Shown: piece by piece, positions 1-6,866 of the stretch
Position numbering within the stretch: the stretch's first letter is position 1
Layout: the number at the start of each line of letters is the position of its first letter
Assembly: GCA_964343305.1 (NCBI GenBank)
Contig: CAYFJO010000485.1
Coordinates: 1-7,875, forward strand
Reading direction: 5' to 3'
Source: CAYFJO01 sp964343305
GTDB taxonomy: Bacteria; Planctomycetota; Planctomycetia; Pirellulales; Pirellulaceae
DNA length: 7,875 bases
Position numbers and translations under genes: made by a program
Notes under the pieces: generated by a model
Database searches by the model: none
Seen by the model: only the letters and a program-made list of their open reading frames with translations
What the model was told of the DNA's origin: nothing

Positions 1-2042
1 CTTCGGATGATCCGAGATTATCAGAATTGATTGCTGATCTCCAAGAGGCAGAGACGCAGCTTACGGGAATAACACCTGCGTTTTTGCAGACAACGGATCG
101 CGTGTTAACTTGGCTAAAAGGAACTTTGCACGGGCTTACGCCGATCCAGAAGATAGCATCGACGGTGGGGGCTTCCGTCCTTTTGGTGGTCGGAATTCTC
201 TTGATCGCGTCTTCGCTTGCGTCACGTTCAACGGAGCAACAAGACGCCGAAGCGGACACGGCGGAAGTAGCAGTACGTGACGCACGCCGATCAACCGAAC
301 CTGGTGAGGACAGAGACGAGAAGCGGATAACGCACCCAGGCGAGTATATCAGCGCCGAGCAAAAAGCGAAGATTGAGCAATATGAGTTTTCAGCCAACAA
401 TCTGTCCATTCCGAAACTTGACACTTCAACCGGACCGAATGGGGAGAAAATCGAGCAACGAGACAGCAAAGATCGTGGGACGATGTTCCGAAGGGAGCAC
501 GGATATGTAACCAAAAACGGCGAATTCATACGCCACGGTCACAACTACGGACTTTGGGAAGACGCTACATTGCGCGATGAACGCGAGTTTTTTGACGGAA
601 AAATGCACGGTTTTTGGCGATGGTGGCATCGGAATGGAGAGAAGAAACTTAAGGCAAGCCAGAATGAAGGACGCTGTCACGGACTTTTTACGACGTGGCA
701 TGACAATGGCACAAAGGCCATCGAAACGACCTTCGTCAATGGTGCCGAGCACGGAATACGTGAAGAGTGGTATGCTGACGGAAGTAAACGACTCAAAAAA
801 AGTTTCGTGAATCGGATGCCACACGGTAAGCATGTCGAGTGGTATCCGAATGGAGTCGAAGCGTTCGTCGGTTGGTATGACCTCGGTCGCGCAATAGGTA
901 CTCATGCCTACTTTAATCCCGATGGTGTTCCATACTTTGAGGCTAAATACGAAGACGGCAAATTAACGGGAGAATTTGCGCTACCCGACGCTGACTTTGA
1001 GATCGGCCCAACTGGTGAAGAAATCAGTGAGCGAGAATTGGTTGAAGAGTACGACCACGGGATGATCTATGTGTTGGCGAGAGGATTCTCAATGGATGAC
1101 GAGTTCAAACTGCACGGAAAAGAGTACCGATACCTCGATCCACCGGATGTCTCGCATCGACGGCTGATTCAGGTGTGTGACAATCTCGGAGATTATGTAT
1201 TTGGCTGCTCAATGATGTGGTTTGGCGACGGTCGGCCCAAATCCATCGGAACATGGAAGGGCGAACATCTGCACGGGCGTAAAGTGACGTTTGATACCAA
1301 GTTCGGCATTCCACAAACGGAGTCGTTTTTTCGAGATGATGAGAAATACGGGGTCGAGAGAACATGGCATGCCAATGGCATGCCAAAGTCGCTCGCTCTT
1401 TATATCGAGCATGAACGCAAGGGAAATGTCCATTGGACGTGGCATGACAATGGTCAACTGGCGGCCCGATTGCCCTTTGATGCTGACGGCTACTCTCATG
1501 GAATCGTTGAAGGGTGGTTCGAGTCAGGACGGCGGCAGGAACACGTAAAATGGCAGCATGGAAAAAAGACGGGCACGCACAGCCTTTGGCACGAAAACAA
1601 GCAACTGCGGTTTCAGGGGCAATACGGGCATCACGGGCGGTTCGTGGGAAAGACACAATCGTGGAACGAGGATGGAGAACTCATTCGCGAGATTCATTAT
1701 TCCAGCAATGGTGAAGTCATCCCGTCAAAGGTCAAATGCAGGCACTTTGCGATGCGTTTGTCGGAATTCTGTGACCGTGACTTTAGAGTTGGACTCGCCC
1801 CGGAAGACGGATGGGACGTGACCTACCTGATAGGTGGCAACGGCGAATACACGTTGGAACAAATTCACTTCGGAATAGGCAAACCATCTCGTATCTGGAA
1901 TAAGAAGGAATGGGAAAAACAGCGATGGGAATATAAGTGCAAGGACGGAGTGGTTCAATTTCAGGTTACGAACTTTAATGATATACCGGGCCGAGACGCC
2001 GTTATCGTCAATAGTGGCCCGGTTAATGTGAGATATAGATGA
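1..2042 (+). CDS. Membrane-anchored MORN/YwqK-like repeat protein (5' end outside window)
   Basis: The frame is open to the left edge (codons from position 3 read SDDPRLSE), so the TTG at 27 is probably internal and the N-terminus is missing. Numbering residues from that TTG, a soluble segment is followed by one hydrophobic helix at about 43-66, then a charged, probably disordered stretch to about 150. Two blocks of 23-24 residue repeats follow, at about 168-315 and 395-560, with the pattern HG-x4-W-x2-NG or DG (HGLFTTWHDNG, HGIREEWYADG, YGVERTWHANG). This is the MORN_2/YwqK-type repeat; I count about 11 copies. The last 100 residues (about 570-671, including two cysteines) are not repeat-like and I do not recognise them. 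One anchor with a large repeat region suggests exposure on one side of a membrane. YwqK is annotated as an antitoxin in Bacillus, but no toxin partner is visible and that role should not be assumed. The protein could equally be a scaffold or surface protein. Confidence 0.85.
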   Translation, partial: SDDPRLSELIADLQEAETQLTGITPAFLQTTDRVLTWLKGTLHGLTPIQKIASTVGASVLLVVGILLIASSLASRSTEQQDAEADTAEVAVRDARRSTEPGEDRDEKRITHPGEYISAEQKAKIEQYEFSANNLSIPKLDTSTGPNGEKIEQRDSKDRGTMFRREHGYVTKNGEFIRHGHNYGLWEDATLRDEREFFDGKMHGFWRWWHRNGEKKLKASQNEGRCHGLFTTWHDNGTKAIETTFVNGAEHGIREEWYADGSKRLKKSFVNRMPHGKHVEWYPNGVEAFVGWYDLGRAIGTHAYFNPDGVPYFEAKYEDGKLTGEFALPDADFEIGPTGEEISERELVEEYDHGMIYVLARGFSMDDEFKLHGKEYRYLDPPDVSHRRLIQVCDNLGDYVFGCSMMWFGDGRPKSIGTWKGEHLHGRKVTFDTKFGIPQTESFFRDDEKYGVERTWHANGMPKSLALYIEHERKGNVHWTWHDNGQLAARLPFDADGYSHGIVEGWFESGRRQEHVKWQHGKKTGTHSLWHENKQLRFQGQYGHHGRFVGKTQSWNEDGELIREIHYSSNGEVIPSKVKCRHFAMRLSEFCDRDFRVGLAPEDGWDVTYLIGGNGEYTLEQIHFGIGKPSRIWNKKEWEKQRWEYKCKDGVVQFQVTNFNDIPGRDAVIVNSGPVNVRYR

Positions 2043-2094
2043 ACAGCGATTCCAATTCCCACAGCCAAGGCAGGTCTTCGGTACGACCGAGGTA

Positions 2095-2175
2095 GGTTGC
2101 AACCGCGCCAACTTGACCTATCGGGCAGGAGTCCCGACAGACAATCGTTTATTGAAAAACACAACCGCTCGGTTG
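2095..2175. repeat. GGTTGCAACC palindrome and CAACCG-CT-CGGTTG hairpin
   Basis: In the gap between the repeat gene and the recombinase gene, GGTTGCAACC (2095-2104) is a perfect ten-base palindrome. CAACCG and CGGTTG (2162-2175) face each other across two bases. The two elements share the CAACC/GGTTG half-site and lie about 65 bases apart. Small serine recombinases act at dyad sites that often lie next to their gene, so this could be part of such a site. The motif is short and also occurs singly elsewhere in the window, so chance is a real alternative. I see no gene in 2043-2294. Confidence 0.25.
2118..2140. repeat. Imperfect inverted repeat after the MORN-repeat gene
   Basis: CTATCGGG and CCCGACAG form an eight-base-pair stem with one mismatch around a seven-base loop, 76 bases after the stop of the repeat gene. 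No T-run follows on the plus strand, so it is a poor intrinsic terminator. It could still slow transcription or be a protein-binding dyad. Confidence 0.3.
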
Positions 2176-2294
2176 CAGGTGCCAGGCATATCAAGGAGTC
2201 CCGCGCCCAGCTTTTTGCAAAAGAGTTTTTGGATTGTTGAAAATGCAACACAAGTCGCATTGAAGCCGTCTGGAATCTAGTCACACAAAGGTCA

Positions 2295-2912
2295 TCACTC
2301 AGCTTTCGCATTTTCGGTAGCATCAAGTACGCGATAAACGGTCGGGCGCGACAGTCCGGTAATTCGAGCGATCTGTGCAATTGGTTTTCCCGATTTACGC
2401 ATTTCGGAAATGGCGGCAATCTGATCGTCAGTTACTTTCCATCGCCAGCCTTTCTTGCTGCCGCCCCACGTCTTGCCGTTACGTTTGGCAACGGCCTGCC
2501 CAGCCGCAACGCGCTCTGCTCGAACTTCGGTTTCATATTCGGCCACCGATGCCAAGATGCGAGCGTGGAGTCGGCCAGCCGGTGAATCGAGCGAAAACCC
2601 GTCCTTGAGCGACACAAGATCGACCTTTCGCTCGCAAAGCTCGTCGAACAAGTCGCACAGTCCTTTTGTCGTTCGGCCAAGACGGTCGAGCCGCCAGATT
2701 ACAATGCGACGGATCTTTCCGGCCCGTACAACGTCGAGCAGGCGGTCCATGCCGGGGCGAGACATGCTCTTGCCCGTGAATTTGTCCTTGTACCACTTGA
2801 TCGAGCCATCGACCGTCTGGACATGCCGTTCCAAGTCCGGCTGCTGGCTCGCAAACTTCTGGTCGCGGCTGCTCACTCTTTGATAAATCGCTGTGATGCG
2901 TTCCATTGGCAT
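2295..2912 (-). CDS. Small serine recombinase (resolvase/invertase family)
   Basis: A 205-residue serine recombinase of the resolvase/invertase class, which breaks and rejoins DNA through a 5'-phosphoserine link. Its length matches the family. The N-terminal domain has the active-site motif YQRVSSRDQ (residues 10-18), with Ser14 the likely nucleophile next to Arg12. WRLDRLGR (73-80) supplies the conserved Asp and Arg residues. The long helix around 115-140 includes AEYETEVRAERVAAGQA, as in family members. A C-terminal helix-turn-helix (about 162-197) ends in IARITGLSRPTVYRVL and should bind the recombination site. Two starts are possible, ATG at 2912 or ATG at 2906; AGGA (2917-2920) lies 4 or 10 bases upstream of them, so it does not decide. 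All key residues are present, so it is probably active. It may resolve plasmid multimers, resolve transposon cointegrates or invert DNA. I see no transposase beside it. Confidence 0.93.
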   Translation of the reverse strand: MPMERITAIYQRVSSRDQKFASQQPDLERHVQTVDGSIKWYKDKFTGKSMSRPGMDRLLDVVRAGKIRRIVIWRLDRLGRTTKGLCDLFDELCERKVDLVSLKDGFSLDSPAGRLHARILASVAEYETEVRAERVAAGQAVAKRNGKTWGGSKKGWRWKVTDDQIAAISEMRKSGKPIAQIARITGLSRPTVYRVLDATENAKAE

Positions 2913-2971
2913 GATGTCCTGGGACTGTTTTGTAAGTTGTCGTTTTTGCGTGACTCGTTGCGCTTTGTCGC

Positions 2972-3238
2972 TCAGTGAAGGCCGTCGTTTTCGGGCACTA
3001 TCCGCCCCAGTTGCGCCACATAATGACTGTTTACACTTTTGGGTCCGTCTTGATTTGTCAGCGACAGCAGGCTTTGCTTCTTTCGCTTTCCGTTTTGTGC
3101 TGCGCAGTTGGGGTGGTCTTTATTTGTTGCCATTGTGCTTTGGCCTTCAAAATGAATTTTAATTTCGTGATCTAAGTGTTCTGCGAAATCAACCGAGACG
3201 GGCCATTGCTCGTTGTCTTCCGGCAACAACTCCAACAT
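2972..3238 (-). CDS. Possible small basic protein overlapping the TPR gene
   Basis: This frame fills most of the gap between the TPR and recombinase genes. It runs without a stop from 3298, and ATG at 3238 gives 88 residues overlapping the last 50 bases of the TPR gene in another frame. Other starts are ATG at 3247 and ATG at 3133 (53 residues, with GAAGG about ten bases upstream). The N-terminal part is acidic (LLPEDNEQW, VDFAEHLDHEIKIHFEG). The middle is basic (NGKRKKQ) and the end reads SHYVAQLGRIVPENDGLH. Composition looks protein-like, and the gene would lie about 59 bases before the recombinase gene in the same direction. I recognise no family, and no convincing Shine-Dalgarno site supports the ATG at 3238. 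It could be a chance open frame. Confidence 0.4.
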   Translation of the reverse strand: MLELLPEDNEQWPVSVDFAEHLDHEIKIHFEGQSTMATNKDHPNCAAQNGKRKKQSLLSLTNQDGPKSVNSHYVAQLGRIVPENDGLH

Positions 3239-3626
3239 GACCAGCATCGAGTTGTTCTGCTTTATTAAAATCAGCGATGGCTCGCTGATGCTGTCCAAGG
3301 TCGTCGGAGAGGATACATGCGCGGTTATGGAATGCTTCCGCTAAAGTGGCTCGGTGATCAAAGCCAATTGAGATCGCCATATCCAAATCATTCACAGCCA
3401 TTTCAAAGCACGCTTTCTCGCCGGTGCAGTTGCCCGCGCTGTTGAAGGCTAGTGCGCGCTGAACATATCCAACGAAATTATGCGGATAGATTTTGATTGC
3501 GGCGGTTAAATGGTGGACTGCTTGCGACCACTCGCCCAAACGTCGGAACTCAGAGCCGCGTTGAAGATGCTGGATCATTTCTTGCTGTGTTTGCGCTGTC
3601 ATCGTCGATCCACTCGTTGAATCCAT
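3189..3626 (-). CDS. TPR-repeat protein
   Basis: A 145-residue soluble protein made almost wholly of tetratricopeptide repeats, helical pairs that bind partner proteins. The clearest repeat is at about 17-50 (GSEFRRLGEWSQAVHHLTAA). A second, irregular one spans about 51-92, with an insertion around NSAGNCTGEKACFEM. A third at about 95-130 has AEAFHNRACILSDDLGQHQ followed by RAIADFNKAEQLD. There is no signal peptide or membrane segment. The gene starts 28 bases after the small membrane protein gene and probably shares its transcript. The ATG at 3626 has no clear ribosome site; the ATG at 3602 (residue 9) is preceded by GTGGA and may be the true start. The likely role is an adaptor or scaffold, perhaps for the ATPase encoded upstream. 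That role is inferred from position only. Confidence 0.8.
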   Translation of the reverse strand: MDSTSGSTMTAQTQQEMIQHLQRGSEFRRLGEWSQAVHHLTAAIKIYPHNFVGYVQRALAFNSAGNCTGEKACFEMAVNDLDMAISIGFDHRATLAEAFHNRACILSDDLGQHQRAIADFNKAEQLDAGHVGVVAGRQRAMARLG

Positions 3627-3654
3627 TTTGAAATTCTAGTTCTTGTCAAAATGT

Positions 3655-3864
3655 TCAACCGCAAAAGTACCAATCAATCGCAATTCCAATCGTCTTACCA
3701 CCAAACCAGCCCACCAAGCCACAAATTAAAACGGGCGCAATGAGTCCAATGCCCATGCACACAACCAAAATCCCCATCGGGATGAGAATTAACATCGCGC
3801 ATCCACCCCAGGTGTTGCCGCTTGATCCGCCAACGCCGATCCATTCACCTGTATCGAAAGCCAT
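3655..3864 (-). CDS. Small glycine-rich integral membrane protein
   Basis: A 69-residue protein. About 20 polar, Gly/Ser-rich residues (WIGVGGSSGNTWGG) precede one long hydrophobic stretch at about 22-56 (AMLILIPMGILVVCMGIGLI, then APVLICGLVGWFGG). It is long enough for two closely spaced transmembrane helices with a tight turn near Pro44, and is followed by KTIGIAIDWYFCG. There are three cysteines in the hydrophobic part and one next to the C-terminus. The start lies six bases after the ATPase stop codon, which strongly suggests one transcript and possible translational coupling; AGG lies five bases before the ATG. I recognise no family. Small glycine-rich membrane proteins of this kind can be holin-like, toxin-like or membrane anchors for a partner complex, and the sequence does not distinguish these. 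Confidence 0.7.
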   Translation of the reverse strand: MAFDTGEWIGVGGSSGNTWGGCAMLILIPMGILVVCMGIGLIAPVLICGLVGWFGGKTIGIAIDWYFCG

Positions 3865-3870
3865 GAGTGC

Positions 3871-4893
3871 CTAGCCTTGTGTGTGATTGTTTTCGGTTTG
3901 ATTTGCCCATAATTTCTTCGCGCGAAAAAAGCTGGCGCGGCTCTTGCCTGTCTCGTCGCGCCAAAACCGCTCTTGATCTCGCACCGCGTCAGGAAATTTG
4001 CTTGCTGCCTCACTCATCAAGGCAAGCTCTCTTGCTCTCCCGTTCGTTTCACCATCCACCGATTTATCGCCGCCCATGCGAATCAACTGAGTTGCGACAA
4101 GTTCCTTCCAGTCGCAGCCCATCGAGTGAGCGTAAAGAAACTTTTCATAGGAAGGCGTCAAAAGCCGCAAAGAGATATTCCGCGTTGTTGCAAATTGTTC
4201 GATATAATTAACAACGTCGTGACACTCGCTCGGCATCATTTCGTTTTTGTAGCCCGCGTCTGCCAGCCGCCGCATGAGTTCGATCACTTCTTCGTTGGTC
4301 GCATCTAGCTCGTATTGGTCTATGCGCGAGGCAACCGCATTCCATGCAGGAGAGTTCTTTGGAAGCACGTTGCAGATGAGGATGATCCGACCGGAAAAAT
4401 AGAACGATGTTGGAATTTTAATTTGGCTGCTGGTATAGGTGACAAGTCGTTGCGACTGAGTTTCCCCCCACAAGGCACTTCGCAAAATTCCCAGCGAAGA
4501 AATGTTTCGAGCGAGAGCTTCACAGTCGTCAAGGACGATTATCCCGCTTGGGTGATTTAGTAAATTTTCATAAAGAGAGAGTGGTGTACAGTGTCCCGAA
4601 AGCGTCACCGGCGAATGCCCCTCTTGTCGTAACGTCCGCATGACGACGCGGGTTTTTCCCAAACCACCACGCTCGCCAAAAAATACTGCGCCTTGTGACT
4701 TGCCTCTCGCCACCAGTCGCACGATATGGGCCAAAGTTTCTTGCCTTTGCTCAAGTGCTGTTTGACCAACACTCGGCTCGGTATCGGGCTGGTCGTCGGT
4801 CTGCTCCTGCCGTTGTTGGTGTGCCACGTCTGGTCGATAAAGCTGGCTAATTCTGTTGACGAAATTCATAATAAGTTTAAGAAATCGAGACAC
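3871..4893 (-). CDS. AAA+/P-loop ATPase, DnaC/phage-helicase-like
   Basis: A 340-residue P-loop ATPase. After a Gln/Asp-rich N-terminus (about 20-50) comes Walker A, GERGGLGKT (73-81), and Walker B, GIIVLDD (117-123). A candidate sensor 1 asparagine ends ILICN (Asn175), and ASRID (Arg190) could be the arginine finger. An NISLRLL segment (Arg243) sits where sensor 2 usually falls. The layout, ending in a basic segment (TGKSRASFFRAKKLW, 316-329) that may bind DNA, resembles ATPases of mobile elements that load or act as helicases; I cannot name the exact family. The GTG start at 4893 is supported by GGAG eight bases upstream (4902-4905); ATG at residue 9 is the alternative. It is the first gene of the minus-strand set. 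With the nearby Rep-like gene it may serve replication, but with its membrane-protein and TPR neighbours a defence or stress role is equally possible. Confidence 0.85.
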   Translation of the reverse strand: MSRFLKLIMNFVNRISQLYRPDVAHQQRQEQTDDQPDTEPSVGQTALEQRQETLAHIVRLVARGKSQGAVFFGERGGLGKTRVVMRTLRQEGHSPVTLSGHCTPLSLYENLLNHPSGIIVLDDCEALARNISSLGILRSALWGETQSQRLVTYTSSQIKIPTSFYFSGRIILICNVLPKNSPAWNAVASRIDQYELDATNEEVIELMRRLADAGYKNEMMPSECHDVVNYIEQFATTRNISLRLLTPSYEKFLYAHSMGCDWKELVATQLIRMGGDKSVDGETNGRARELALMSEAASKFPDAVRDQERFWRDETGKSRASFFRAKKLWANQTENNHTQG

Positions 4894-4901
4894 GATTTAT
4901 T

Positions 4902-4905
4902 CTCC
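4902..4905 (-). promoter_or_regulatory. Shine-Dalgarno site for the ATPase gene
   Basis: On the minus strand GGAG lies eight bases before the GTG at 4893. This is the clearest ribosome site in the window and supports the GTG over the later ATG. Confidence 0.6.
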
Positions 4906-4974
4906 ACTGATCGCTTAACGCATTGCGATCTGATGTCAGTCGTTTGACCCCGAAAACTCACTAGGGTTCAAGAA

Positions 4975-5090
4975 TGCGACTGAAAATGAGACAAAAATAT
5001 CCGGCCAAACCGATACATCAGGGTAGGCGGCAAACGTAGTGCGACTGTCTCTGCTACCCCGGCAGTCACAAGTCTCACGCCCAGTCACAA
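4975..5090. repeat. Cluster of four CAGTCRCA repeats in the divergent promoter region
   Basis: Four copies of CAGTC(A/G)CA lie within 116 bases. Two are on the minus strand (TGCGACTG at 4975-4982 and 5040-5047) and two on the plus strand (CAGTCACAA at 5063-5071 and 5082-5090). The two plus-strand copies start 19 bases apart. The pair at 5040-5047 and 5063-5070 is in inverted orientation, making a dyad. Further CAGTC cores occur at 4937-4941 and, reversed, at 5227-5231. The cluster lies between the divergent ATPase and coiled-coil genes, as expected for an operator shared by both, or for iteron-like origin repeats. Apart from these repeats and the hexamer at 5184, I see nothing convincing in 4894-5253. 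Confidence 0.4.
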
Positions 5091-5183
5091 ATGCGCCAAC
5101 AAACAAAAGCCCCGTCATTGCTGGCAAACAAATGTGATTATCTCGGAACCAACCTGACAGACCACACAACATGGTTGATTTGA

Positions 5184-5189
5184 TATAAT
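5184..5189 (+). promoter_or_regulatory. Possible -10 element (TATAAT) for the coiled-coil gene
   Basis: A perfect TATAAT lies about 65-90 bases before the two candidate starts of the plus-strand gene. I see no good -35 hexamer 16-18 bases upstream, so this is a weak promoter call. Confidence 0.3.
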
Positions 5190-5253
5190 CCAAGCTCGAA
5201 TAACACGGACGGCGAAATCAACGACGGACTGATCTTGTTCAGCCGACGCAGAT

Positions 5254-6732
5254 GTGCGTCACGCAAACCGGAAGTGGGCCGTGAATCTCGAACAACAATT
5301 TACGAATGCTAAAGAACGCCTTCGCGCTACATTGCGGTCACTACCGACGACAATTGACGAACCGTGGTATCGAGAGTATCAGGAATGTCGTCAAGCTATT
5401 GAAGCTAGAAAGGAGCAGACAGAATCTCGTAAACGGGTGCTGTTGGAAGCCAAAATTAAACTCGAAGCGTTTCTGAATGAGACAATACAGATTGAATCTC
5501 GCGTAAAGGACCAGCAATCCCAGAGCCCAAAGGACTCGCCACTATCGGCAATTAATAAACGGTTATCGCAAGTTCAAACACTTCAGGAACTTGGGGCCGC
5601 TATTTATACAGCCTACCTAGCTGGTGAACTGGATGTATTGCCGGTCATGCAGCCTCGAATTGATCTTGGAAACGAACTAACGGAATTGGAAAAGGCGGGG
5701 CGAACAATCTGGCGATCAACACAGATCATGTTCAAAAAGACCCAGGTGGCTCCGGCTGACTTGAAACTTGGACGAGATATTGCTGAGGCTGGCATGTTGG
5801 ATGTGGTGTGGTGTCGATCTACCGAACATGTGCTTGCAAAACTGGGGGTGAAAAAGGATGGACATGCTGCCCAAGAAGAACAGCAACAGGAAAAGGAATT
5901 GAAGAGAATTGCCGAATCTGTACGCGGTATCTGTGAGGAAGCAAATCTTGGGCATTCTAATTCGCCTCACGACGCAATTGCATCCTTGAATGTTGAGTTT
6001 CAGGAATTGGAGGAATCGCTAAAGGAGATTTCTGGCCAGGAAACCATGCTGAGCGAAGCTGTGGTAGATACGCTGATAGGCCGGGATGAACTTTCTGATG
6101 TAGTAGCGAACAGCTTGATTGGCGGCGTGGCGAAGGAAGTTCGTAGACTATCCGTTGAACTACGTGATGCGAAACAGATTCAATGCAATGTTCAACTGGA
6201 AAAGGCCAGCGATGATTTGACTGCGACCACATTAGAATCGCGTCGAACTTCGTTTGAGCAAGATGACGCACAACAAGGTCAAGGGCGAGATCAGCCAAAT
6301 AGAGTAAGTGACGAGACGGGTACCGACACTGAAATTAAAAACCATGATGAGACGAAATTGGAAAAACCACGTCATTCACCGGATGCCGAGTCTCACCGTC
6401 AATCCCTAACGACGAGTAACGCGAAACCGTCGAAACCGTCAACAACATCGTCTGACCCCCCGAAGAAGAAGGGACTGTTCGCAAAGGTGTGGGACTTTGT
6501 TTTCAAACCGAAATGCCCGAAATGCAACGAAAGTGCAGGAGTGGTTAAGTTGAGCAAACTGCTCAACAAACATCAGGAAGTTCGCACGACGCCAGGAAGA
6601 ACGTCTCTAACGGGCAACGATACACCGGCAAAGCAGGAGACATACAATGTGCAAACGTATTTAAAAACGTACCAGTGCGAGTCCTGCGGTAATTTGTGGG
6701 AAAAGATCGAAGAAAGTTCCAGCATCGCGTGA
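5254..6732 (+). CDS. Coiled-coil protein with C-terminal split CxxC zinc-binding tail
   Basis: A mostly helical soluble protein, 492 residues from the GTG at 5254 or 483 from the GTG at 5281. The second start is favoured because GGAAG (5270-5274) lies six bases before it, while the first has no ribosome site. Using 492-residue numbering, charged, heptad-like helices suggest coiled coils at about 11-90 and 205-262. A helical domain at about 95-200 lies between them. About 330-405 is Ser/Thr/Asp/Lys-rich and probably disordered, ending in a KKK cluster. The tail has CPKC (421-424) and CESC (475-478), separated by 50 residues, which probably form one zinc ribbon with an inserted loop. No signal peptide or membrane helix is visible. 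It is divergent from the ATPase gene. I do not recognise the family; it could be a regulator, structural partner or nucleic-acid-binding protein. Confidence 0.85.
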   Translation: MRHANRKWAVNLEQQFTNAKERLRATLRSLPTTIDEPWYREYQECRQAIEARKEQTESRKRVLLEAKIKLEAFLNETIQIESRVKDQQSQSPKDSPLSAINKRLSQVQTLQELGAAIYTAYLAGELDVLPVMQPRIDLGNELTELEKAGRTIWRSTQIMFKKTQVAPADLKLGRDIAEAGMLDVVWCRSTEHVLAKLGVKKDGHAAQEEQQQEKELKRIAESVRGICEEANLGHSNSPHDAIASLNVEFQELEESLKEISGQETMLSEAVVDTLIGRDELSDVVANSLIGGVAKEVRRLSVELRDAKQIQCNVQLEKASDDLTATTLESRRTSFEQDDAQQGQGRDQPNRVSDETGTDTEIKNHDETKLEKPRHSPDAESHRQSLTTSNAKPSKPSTTSSDPPKKKGLFAKVWDFVFKPKCPKCNESAGVVKLSKLLNKHQEVRTTPGRTSLTGNDTPAKQETYNVQTYLKTYQCESCGNLWEKIEESSSIA

Positions 6733-6815
6733 CTCAATCGAGCACATTGGCCCCGACCGGAGGCAAGGACGCCGTTTCGCATTTCCGTGAGTTGCTTTTT
6801 TCGCGGGGGAAATGA
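6729..6815 (+). other. 28-codon reading frame overlapping the stop of the coiled-coil gene
   Basis: GTG at 6729 overlaps the TGA at 6730-6732 in a GTGA arrangement typical of coupled translation. It opens a 28-residue frame containing GGKDAVSHFRELLFSRGK before TGA at 6813-6815. In another frame, protein-like codons (FTPRDEQWVSTVEAKAMN) continue across 6817-6870 and then stop. This may be a broken small gene, an upstream part of the decayed restriction gene next to it, or chance. Confidence 0.25.
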
Positions 6816-6830
6816 TTTTACACCCCGCGA
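6801..6830. repeat. Perfect 8-bp GC-rich inverted repeat, 14-base loop
   Basis: TCGCGGGG (6801-6808) and CCCCGCGA (6823-6830) are exact reverse complements around a 14-base AT-rich loop. A run of six T lies just before the left arm, not after the right arm on either transcribed strand. The standard hairpin-plus-U-tract terminator is therefore absent for both flanking genes. It may still form a hairpin in RNA or be a binding or recombination site. Confidence 0.4.
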
Positions 6831-6866
6831 TGAACAGTGGGTGAGCACCGTTGAAGCGAAGGCGAT

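Noticed and set aside
1105..1656. 183-codon minus-strand frame inside the repeat protein gene
   Set aside because: Lies wholly antisense to clear repeat coding sequence; its Arg/Cys/His-rich translation is a typical shadow.
1961..2419. 152-codon minus-strand frame across the gap at 2043-2294
   Set aside because: Overlaps both the end of the repeat gene and the recombinase gene, and its composition is not protein-like. No sign of a ribosome site was sought in its favour beyond this.
2455..2883. 142-codon plus-strand frame opposite the recombinase
   Set aside because: The minus strand carries all recombinase motifs; this translation is Ser/Arg-rich and has no recognisable feature.
2939..3016. 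Direct repeats GTCGTTTT and GTTGCGC upstream of the recombinase gene
   Set aside because: Each is only seven or eight bases with two copies and different spacings, so not distinguishable from chance.
2893..3162. 89-codon plus-strand frame between recombinase and TPR genes
   Set aside because: Cys/Phe-rich translation, antisense to the more plausible small minus-strand frame.
4936..5193. 85-codon minus-strand frame between the ATPase gene and the coiled-coil gene
   Set aside because: TTG start, no ribosome site, a Cys/Phe/Ser-rich composition that does not look like a stable protein, and it covers the repeat cluster and likely promoters.
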